A stretch of DNA of 30,172 bases, from contig JACPRG010000102.1 in assembly GCA_016190025.1 (NCBI GenBank), positions 1 to 30,172 on the forward strand, in the 5' to 3' direction. Under the pieces are notes generated by a model. It was not told the DNA's origin. It worked only from the letters and a program-made list of their open reading frames with translations, and did no database searches. Below are positions 25,380 through 30,172 of this stretch, in pieces. A program made the position numbers and the translations under genes. Position 1 is the stretch's first letter. The number at the start of each line of letters is the position of its first letter. Source of the stretch: Candidatus Tectimicrobiota bacterium (GTDB taxonomy: Bacteria; UBA8248; JACPRG01).

Positions 25380-25991
25380 GTGGCGAGAGCCGAGGAGGAG
25401 AGGGGGTGGGTCCGCCGGGCCCGAGAGGGCGATCCCGGGGCGTACCGCCTCTTGGTGGAGCGATACCAGTCCCGGATCTACCGGCTGGTGGCCAGAATTC
25501 TCGGTCAGGGGCACGAGGGGATCGAGGACGTGGCGCAGGAGGTGTTCGTGAAGGCCTACTTTTCCCTGAAGAAGTTCAGGGAGGACGCGTCCTTCGGCAC
25601 GTGGGTCTACCGGATCGCCGTGAACCAGTCCCGAGACACCCTGCGGAGGGAGCCGGGCACGATTCCCCTTGATGAGGTCGCGTCCCAAGAGTCCGTGGAG
25701 GCCCTTCGCGGCCTTCTCCGCCCGTCGGATTCGCAGGAGGGGGACCCCCCCGGACGTTCGGAAGGGCTCCGGGCGCTGGTCGGCCGGGCGGTCGCAGGCC
25801 TGCCCGAGCGGATGAGGGTCGTCGTGACCCTCAAGGACATGGAGGGGTTTTCTTATCAGGACGTGAGCCGGATCCTGAGGTGTTCGGTCGGAACGGTGAA
25901 ATCCAGGCACGCCCGGGCCCGGGAGAGGCTTCGCAAGGCCCTCTCGCCCTACGTTCCTGATCTGCTGGGACGGAAAAGCCATGAAGTGTGA
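25380..25991 (+). CDS. ECF-type RNA polymerase sigma factor
   Basis: An extracytoplasmic-function sigma-70 factor of about 203 residues. The sigma2 domain includes YRLLVERYQSRIYRLVARILG, the DVAQEVFVKAYFSLKKF core-binding segment and FGTWVYRIAVNQSRD. The sigma4 domain has LPERMRVVVTLKDMEGFSYQDVSRILRCSVGTVKSRHARARERLRKAL, with a clear helix-turn-helix. The frame is open back to a GTG at 25269; I prefer the GTG at 25380, with GGAGAGG about nine bases upstream, because residues before it do not look like sigma sequence. An ATG at 25302 is the alternative. It overlaps the anti-sigma gene by 11 bases, so that protein almost certainly controls it. Confidence 0.9.
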   Translation: MARAEEERGWVRRAREGDPGAYRLLVERYQSRIYRLVARILGQGHEGIEDVAQEVFVKAYFSLKKFREDASFGTWVYRIAVNQSRDTLRREPGTIPLDEVASQESVEALRGLLRPSDSQEGDPPGRSEGLRALVGRAVAGLPERMRVVVTLKDMEGFSYQDVSRILRCSVGTVKSRHARARERLRKALSPYVPDLLGRKSHEV

Positions 25992-26439
25992 GACCTTCGA
26001 AGCGTGGCTGGAGCGGGAAGGCCCCGCTCCCCCGGAGCGGATGCCGGAGGAAGTGGCGACGCATCACCGCGCTTGCCCCCGCTGCCGGGCGCTTCTGGAA
26101 GAGGAGCTCTTCTGGGGGCGGTTCTTCGCGGCGGCGCCGGCGGTCGCCCCGCCGGGGCCGATGTGGCCGGGGGTGGCAGCCGGGATCGAAAAGTGGATGG
26201 AACGCGCCGAGTCTTTCAGTTCGGCCTTGGTCCGGGTGGGTCTGCGGCTCGTTCCGGTGTTCGCGGTTGTCCTGCTGCTTCTCGGCGCGGCGGCGATCTG
26301 GAGCGGGAGCGCTCTCGGCCTCCGGGAACCCGCCCTTTCCATCGCGTCCCTGGCGGACGACCCGTCCGCGAGGCCCGGCCCCCCGAATGAGGAGCCGGAC
26401 ACCATTCTGGATCGGTGGGTGGGAGCGGCCGGGGAATGA
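25981..26439 (+). CDS. Zinc-finger transmembrane anti-sigma factor
   Basis: A 152-residue partner of the sigma factor. The N-terminal cytoplasmic domain has C3 and H28-x3-C32-x2-C35 (HHRACPRC), the ZAS zinc-binding motif that sequesters sigma2/sigma4. A single membrane helix spans about 90-108 (LVPVFAVVLLLLGAAAIW). The short periplasmic tail of about 40 residues (acidic and proline-containing) has no recognisable sensor domain, which suggests sensing is done by a separate protein. Its stop overlaps the next start (ATGA), so sigma, anti-sigma and sensor form one translational unit. Release by regulated proteolysis is the usual mechanism but cannot be seen here. Confidence 0.88.
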   Translation: MKCETFEAWLEREGPAPPERMPEEVATHHRACPRCRALLEEELFWGRFFAAAPAVAPPGPMWPGVAAGIEKWMERAESFSSALVRVGLRLVPVFAVVLLLLGAAAIWSGSALGLREPALSIASLADDPSARPGPPNEEPDTILDRWVGAAGE

Positions 26440-26825
26440 GGTGGAAAGCCCTCCTGGCCCTCGTCGTCGTCTTTCTCCTCGGCCTGGGGGGCGGGGTCTT
26501 CCTGGACCGGCTTTACCTCCGCCCCTCCGGGTGGCAAGGAAAGTACACACGCGTCGTCGAGCATCTGTCGGAACGGCTCGGCCTTTCGGACAAGCAGAGG
26601 TCCGAAATGCGGGCGATCCTCAGGGAGACCCGGAGCGAGCTTCTCAATCTCCGGATAGGATGGTACGAGAACGTCGACCGGGTCTTGGCGAAATCGGGAG
26701 ACCGCATCCGATTGACCCTGAACTCGGATCAGGTCAAGAAGTTCGATGAGATTGTGAAGGAGAATCAGGAGCAACGGCAGCGCCATCGAAGGCAATTGTT
26801 GCGCAGGCTGTCTTCTTCCCCTTGA
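26436..26825 (+). CDS. Membrane-anchored CnrX/Spy-like periplasmic sensor
   Basis: A 129-residue protein with one N-terminal membrane helix (WKALLALVVVFLLGLGGGVFL, about 3-23) and a helical periplasmic domain. Two LTxxQ-type segments are seen, LGLSDKQRSEMRAIL and LTLNSDQVKKFDEIV, as in the Spy/CpxP/metal-resist superfamily. The C terminus is glutamine- and arginine-rich. Size, anchor and location directly after a sigma/anti-sigma pair match CnrX, the nickel/cobalt sensor of the CnrYXH system, but I see no obvious His/Met/Cys metal site (only single conserved histidines), so metal sensing is inference. It begins in the ATGA overlap with the anti-sigma stop. Confidence 0.78.
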   Translation: MRWKALLALVVVFLLGLGGGVFLDRLYLRPSGWQGKYTRVVEHLSERLGLSDKQRSEMRAILRETRSELLNLRIGWYENVDRVLAKSGDRIRLTLNSDQVKKFDEIVKENQEQRQRHRRQLLRRLSSSP

Positions 26826-27015
26826 GCGGCCGCCTTGGCCTGTCTTGGATTGTGACCCGCGTTCTCTTCGCGCCGCACGCCCCTTTCCCTCGGTCCTGAC
26901 AAGGCGCCGGCCGTCCCGTCCCTGAGACTTCTGGAACCTCTCCCGTCTAAAAGATGAAACATCCGAACGGCGACGGCCCGGCGGTTCTATGTCCGCGCAG
27001 ATGGAGGAACGAAGC
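26826..27015 (+). other. Gap before the Spy-like gene
   Basis: A 190-base gap carrying a GGAACC-6-CGTC arrangement (26933-26947) that resembles one upstream of the sigma gene, but with spacing too short for a normal ECF promoter. No terminator or other RNA element is evident. Confidence 0.35.
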
Positions 27016-27522
27016 ATGAGGGCATTCGGGAAATGGATGTGGATGGCGCTCATCCCCGTCTTTCTCGGCGGGCTCATGGCCCCCGCCCCCGCCCGCCTTG
27101 AGGAGCGGCGAGGGGACGGAGACCCGAGGCTCGCCCACCGGGGCTGGAAATCGGGAGACCCCTTTGCCCGCATGAAGAGCGAGCTTCAGCTCACCGATGA
27201 CCAGGTGGAAAAGATCCGGGGCATCTTCCTGGAGTCCCGGAAGGCGTCGGTGCGGATCTGGGCGGACCTCCGGGTGGCCGGGATCGAGCTGAGACAGCTT
27301 TTGACGCAGGCCGAGGTGGACAAAGGGAAGGTGGAGGAGAAGGTCGGCCAGATCGGCCAGGCGCGCCAGCGGCTTCTCAGCCACCGGACCGACACTTTCT
27401 TCAAGATCCGCGAGGTCCTGACGCCCGAGCAGAGGAAAAAGGCCGCGCCCTTTCTGATGCGGGGCTTCCTGGGGGGCCACCCGGGCCGCCAGGGGATGGG
27501 CCCCGGCCCGCAGGGCGGGTAG
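27016..27522 (+). CDS. Secreted Spy/CpxP-like (LTxxQ) periplasmic protein
   Basis: A 168-residue exported protein. The signal peptide is about residues 1-26 (WMALIPVFLGGLMAPAPA). The mature helical domain carries two LTxxQ-like motifs, LQLTDDQVEKIRGIF and VLTPEQRKKAAPF, the hallmark of Spy/CpxP chaperones and metal-resist proteins. The middle section (IRQL..EVDKGKVEEKVGQIGQARQRLL) is the usual long helical hairpin. The tail is glycine-, histidine- and proline-rich. The ATG at 27016 is preceded by GGAGG eight bases upstream; the earlier ATGs at 26989 and 27001 have no site. It may be an output gene of the upstream sigma factor, or a second sensor. Confidence 0.85.
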   Translation: MRAFGKWMWMALIPVFLGGLMAPAPARLEERRGDGDPRLAHRGWKSGDPFARMKSELQLTDDQVEKIRGIFLESRKASVRIWADLRVAGIELRQLLTQAEVDKGKVEEKVGQIGQARQRLLSHRTDTFFKIREVLTPEQRKKAAPFLMRGFLGGHPGRQGMGPGPQGG

Positions 27523-27555
27523 ACATCAGGGTCGGCCGCTCTTCAATTATCTTAA

Positions 27556-27599
27556 GGTGTGAACCGGGGGGCGAAGTCTCTCGCCTTGCGGTTCACGCC
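27556..27599. terminator. Large hairpin between convergent genes
   Basis: Eleven-base arms at 27556-27566 and 27589-27599 pair with one G-U, and an inner GGCGA/TCGCC stem (27570-27574 with 27581-27585) extends it. It lies between the Spy-like gene (plus) and the methyltransferase (minus), whose stop codon (27593-27595) is inside one arm. The minus-strand side is followed by TTAAGATAATT, a weak T-tract. I read it as a shared terminator. Confidence 0.6.
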
Positions 27600-28549
27600 T
27601 TGCGCCTGCGCTTCCCCGCGCCGGCCTTGTAAGGGGCCGGCGTCTCGCGGAGGATCAATTGGTCATCGAACCGGAAACGCGATCCCCTCAGGTATTCCTC
27701 TACGAGATCGACGGCGATCCACTCGCGTTCCAGTTTTTCGCACACCTGGCCGGTGACGTTCGACCCCGCGAACGGATCGAGCACAGTGTCTCCGGGCCGG
27801 GTTAAAAACTTCACAAAAAACTCCGGCAACGTGGCGGGGAACCTGGCCGGGTGCGGTTTGATCCCACTAGCCCGGCAACGTCGAAGGTATTGGCTGTTGG
27901 ATTCGGTATTAGCAATAATTAGAAGGTTCGGGGGAATGGCCCCTGGGTGAGGCCGCGAGAACTTCCCGGTGATGTCCCAGCCCGACGGGCGGAGCTTCGG
28001 CTTATAGCCGTTCGCGAGAAGCTGCTTCATTGAATCACTGTAAGGTGTAAGCACACGCCGATTGTCAGCATTCGGGTTCGGTGTCTTAGAGAACCACCAC
28101 ACAGTGTTGACAGCGTCCTTTACTCGCACGCGGCGCACCGTAACCCACTCGGCAGGACTCGGGAGCTTTGATGGGTTATACCAATAAAACTCCTGCGCAA
28201 GATGAAAGAGTTCCTGGGTGAGGCGAATTGCCACTTCATACTGATACAGAGAGCGTGTAGGGTAACCCCGGTTCCACGTGCCGCCCAAATCAAGGACAAA
28301 ACTGCCGTCGCTTTTCAGAATCCGGTGAATCTGTCCTGCGAATGGATAGAGCCACTCTACATATTCCTTGTGATCAACATTGCCATATTGCTTCTTACGT
28401 TTTAGCGCGAATGGAGGTGACGTAAGAACGAGATTGATCGAATCTGGAGGGAGATCGCGCATGAAATCAAGTGAGTCGGCGAGATAGGCTGCGCCAAAGT
28501 TCGTTCTATAATATGGTTCCATCTTGATATTCATATCAACTATTCCCAT
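27593..28549 (-). CDS. PvuII-family N4-cytosine DNA methyltransferase
   Basis: A type II modification enzyme of 318 residues. The catalytic motif TSPPF (motif IV) comes before the SAM motif DPFAGSNVTG, giving the beta-class order of N4-cytosine methyltransferases. Several blocks closely resemble M.PvuII: PPFALxRKKxYGN, FYWxNPSKLPSPxEWV, KDAVNTVWWFSKT and HPARFPAxLPEFF. A recognition sequence of CAGCTG is therefore likely but not proven. The tail is basic. ATG 28549 overlaps the endonuclease reading frame by 14 bases; ATG codons at 28534 and 28522 are alternatives. GC content is visibly lower than in the rest of the window, and A/T-rich codons such as AAT and ATT are common, which suggests recent acquisition. 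Confidence 0.9.
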   Translation of the reverse strand: MGIVDMNIKMEPYYRTNFGAAYLADSLDFMRDLPPDSINLVLTSPPFALKRKKQYGNVDHKEYVEWLYPFAGQIHRILKSDGSFVLDLGGTWNRGYPTRSLYQYEVAIRLTQELFHLAQEFYWYNPSKLPSPAEWVTVRRVRVKDAVNTVWWFSKTPNPNADNRRVLTPYSDSMKQLLANGYKPKLRPSGWDITGKFSRPHPGAIPPNLLIIANTESNSQYLRRCRASGIKPHPARFPATLPEFFVKFLTRPGDTVLDPFAGSNVTGQVCEKLEREWIAVDLVEEYLRGSRFRFDDQLILRETPAPYKAGAGKRRRKA

Positions 28550-29940
28550 TTTCGAGTTCCAGACGTTTTATTTCCATGGCGCGCTTCGCCTCGCGGAGAA
28601 GAATCGAAGTAATCTCTGTCGGCGACACTCCGATCACTTGCAAGTCAGTTCCATCAATCAGGATAATATTGTAGTTGGTATCCCGCATGATGGTTTGTGC
28701 GAAGCGGCGGGCTGACTCGCTGATGCGGCCGGTGGAAACAACCATAATTACATTTGACTTGAGACTGATGGCTATCCCTACCTCCTTTGCAACATCCTCC
28801 AAAGTAACCCGTATAACATTCTTGCACTGCATCTGCCACCGGCTGAAAATCAGGCGCGTCCCCTCGACGATCACGTCCACCTCCGCCCCGGCCGTCTGAG
28901 CGCTCCGGAGCCGCCAGCCGACGAAGGTAAGGTCGATCAACCGCGCGAGATGAAAGGCGAGGGCCTCCAGGGCGAGCCCCTTCTCGTGTGTGTTTTTCGA
29001 GGTTAGACCTCTTGTGATCTCCGAAAGCGGCATTCGGACGAGCTTCCGATACTTCACCCCAACAGCGGACTCCAGGGCGGCGAAGATCGGTTCGAGCACG
29101 TCTGAGCGCAGTCGCTCCGTGGGCCGAACGATATAGGGCTTTGCTCCGCGCCCGGCCGTCGTCTTCTCGCACGTCAAGAGTCCCGCGTCGCGGAGGGGGA
29201 ACAGCACCTCTTGCGGCAGGCCCTTTGCGGAGAAGCGGACGCCGTAGAGCTGGCGGGCGTACTCCGCCACCTTGTTGGACGGCATTTCCGATGCGCCGAG
29301 GCGCGCAAACGCACGGGCGAACGCTTTTTGTTGCTCCGTCAATCCCGAAAGGCTTTCCAATTCTTTTGAGGAAGCGCCTACCAGCTCTTCATACCGTTTT
29401 GGATCGATTCGCCAGCCGTCCGAGAACAAGCGGGCTTTGTCGAGCCACTGCTTCATCGAGTTGATATGCGTCCCGCCCTCTGGAACGTACACACCGCGTT
29501 CCCGGAGGTTGAGGGCGATGTCCGGCACGGTCACTTTTCGGCCCCCTTGCAGCATATCCGCGGCGGTCTCCACGAGGTCGATTCCCTTGAGACGCAGCAA
29601 GACATGGCGGGCCAGCGCCTCGTAAAGCCTCCGGGTTGTCCCGCAATGCGCAAAGCTCTCGCCCGAAGTCCGTCAACCGTGTCACGTCTTTGTCGTCCGG
29701 GTCTCGTTCCAGGATGCCGTATTGAACCAGCGAAAGGACAGTGTTGTCCGCCAAGTCCAGTCCCCCGCCTCCCTTGCCTGTCCCCGTCTTCGCGGGCCGG
29801 GAGGGGAAGAACGCTCGATAGATCGCTTCTGTGAGGGCGGGCCGGTTGCCCTCGTGTCGCTCGACGAGATCCAGAAGCCTGTGGAGATCGATCTGGGCCG
29901 GCGAGAATTGGGATCCGAATGGCAGGTCGCTCTTTTTCAT
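28536..29940 (-). pseudogene. Mrr-like type II restriction endonuclease, frameshifted
   Basis: A gene split by a frameshift near 29623-29628. From ATG 29940 the first frame reads about 104 residues, to FGRELCALRDNPEA. The continuing sequence YEALARHVLLRLKGIDLVE lies in another frame, which runs to 28536; reading across requires a one- or two-base change near the TTT run. The long downstream frame can also start at TTG 29600 (354 residues). Its nuclease core has D242 in GAEVDVIV and Q258-x-K260 in WQMQCKN, an Mrr-type PD-(D/E)XK arrangement, preceded by the EKGLALEALAFHLARL helix. It is probably the restriction partner of the adjacent methyltransferase, although classical R.PvuII is far smaller. 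Either the gene is dead or the break is a sequencing error. Confidence 0.75.
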
Positions 29941-29980
29941 TTCAGGGATACAGTAACACGCAATCGGACCCGCGGACCAG

Positions 29981-30172
29981 CTATTTCGCATAATCGGGGA
30001 TGAGGTCCTCCTTGCCGGCGCGGCGGATGTAGGCCCGGGCGGCCGCGTCGATGCGCGAAAGCGCCTCGGCCTCGTCCAGGGTCCGGATCGCCCGCTCCTC
30101 CATGACGACCTTCCCGTCCACCAGGACCGTCCTCACGTCGGATGCCTCCGTCCGCCAGAGGAGGTGGTGCTC
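29981..30172 (-). CDS. Amidohydrolase-family enzyme, C-terminal part only
   Basis: The 3' end of a minus-strand gene whose start is beyond the right edge. The 63 visible residues run from EHHLLWRTEASDVRTVLVDG to KEDLIPDYAK. The segment VRTVLVDGKVVMEERAIRTLDEAE is the beta-strand and helix typical of the C-terminal small domain of the TRZ/ATZ (chlorohydrolase-like, deaminase) family of amidohydrolases. Metal-binding residues are outside the window, so the substrate cannot be assigned. The stop TAG is at 29981-29983, 41 bases before the likely start of the endonuclease gene. Confidence 0.75.
   Translation of the reverse strand, partial: EHHLLWRTEASDVRTVLVDGKVVMEERAIRTLDEAEALSRIDAAARAYIRRAGKEDLIPDYAK

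Noticed and set aside
1..30172. CRISPR arrays, transposases, integrases or phage genes
   Set aside because: No regularly spaced direct repeats and no mobile-element proteins were found; the only repeats seen are short palindromes.

Overview
This GC-rich (by eye) stretch of a bacterial chromosome reads as a free-living Gram-negative-type bacterium. It has a full proteobacterial-style ISC operon, periplasmic Spy/CpxP-like proteins, an ECF sigma/anti-sigma pair, AddAB instead of RecBCD, and the non-mevalonate isoprenoid gene dxs. The gene order folD-xseA-xseB-ispA-dxs-tlyA resembles that of deltaproteobacterial and other uncultivated GC-rich lineages. I cannot place the organism more precisely from sequence alone.

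Layout. Positions 1-412 hold a bidirectional terminator and a gene-free stretch. Positions 413-6214 (minus strand) carry a complete iron-sulfur cluster operon read iscR-iscS-iscU-iscA-hscB-hscA-fdx-iscX. A sigma70-like promoter and an IscR type-1-like operator lie just upstream of iscR. IscS supplies sulfur, IscU is the scaffold, HscA/HscB release the cluster, ferredoxin supplies electrons, and IscR represses the operon. Next comes moaA (minus), preceded by a long leader that I read as a molybdenum-cofactor (Moco) riboswitch with an intrinsic terminator. Diverging from it is a secreted VWA-domain protein with a C-terminal peptidoglycan-binding domain.

Positions 9597-24082 (plus) are a long, tightly packed run. 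A strong promoter preceded by three near-identical palindromes is followed by folD, xseA, xseB, ispA, dxs, tlyA, a DUF697-like membrane protein, a DUF445 membrane protein, addB and addA. It covers one-carbon metabolism, isoprenoid precursors, rRNA methylation and double-strand-break repair. An orphan NMT1/THI5-like substrate-binding protein follows.

Positions 25269-27522 form a regulatory cassette: an ECF sigma factor, a zinc-finger anti-sigma factor, a membrane-anchored CnrX/Spy-like sensor and a second, secreted Spy/CpxP-like protein. Beyond a large hairpin, the minus strand carries a restriction-modification locus of visibly lower GC. It has a PvuII-family N4-cytosine methyltransferase and a large Mrr-like restriction endonuclease gene split by a frameshift. 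The window ends in the 3' end of an amidohydrolase gene.

Most of the window is core metabolism. The parts most worth a second look are the Moco riboswitch, the palindrome array before folD, the sigma/sensor cassette and the unusual restriction-modification pair.
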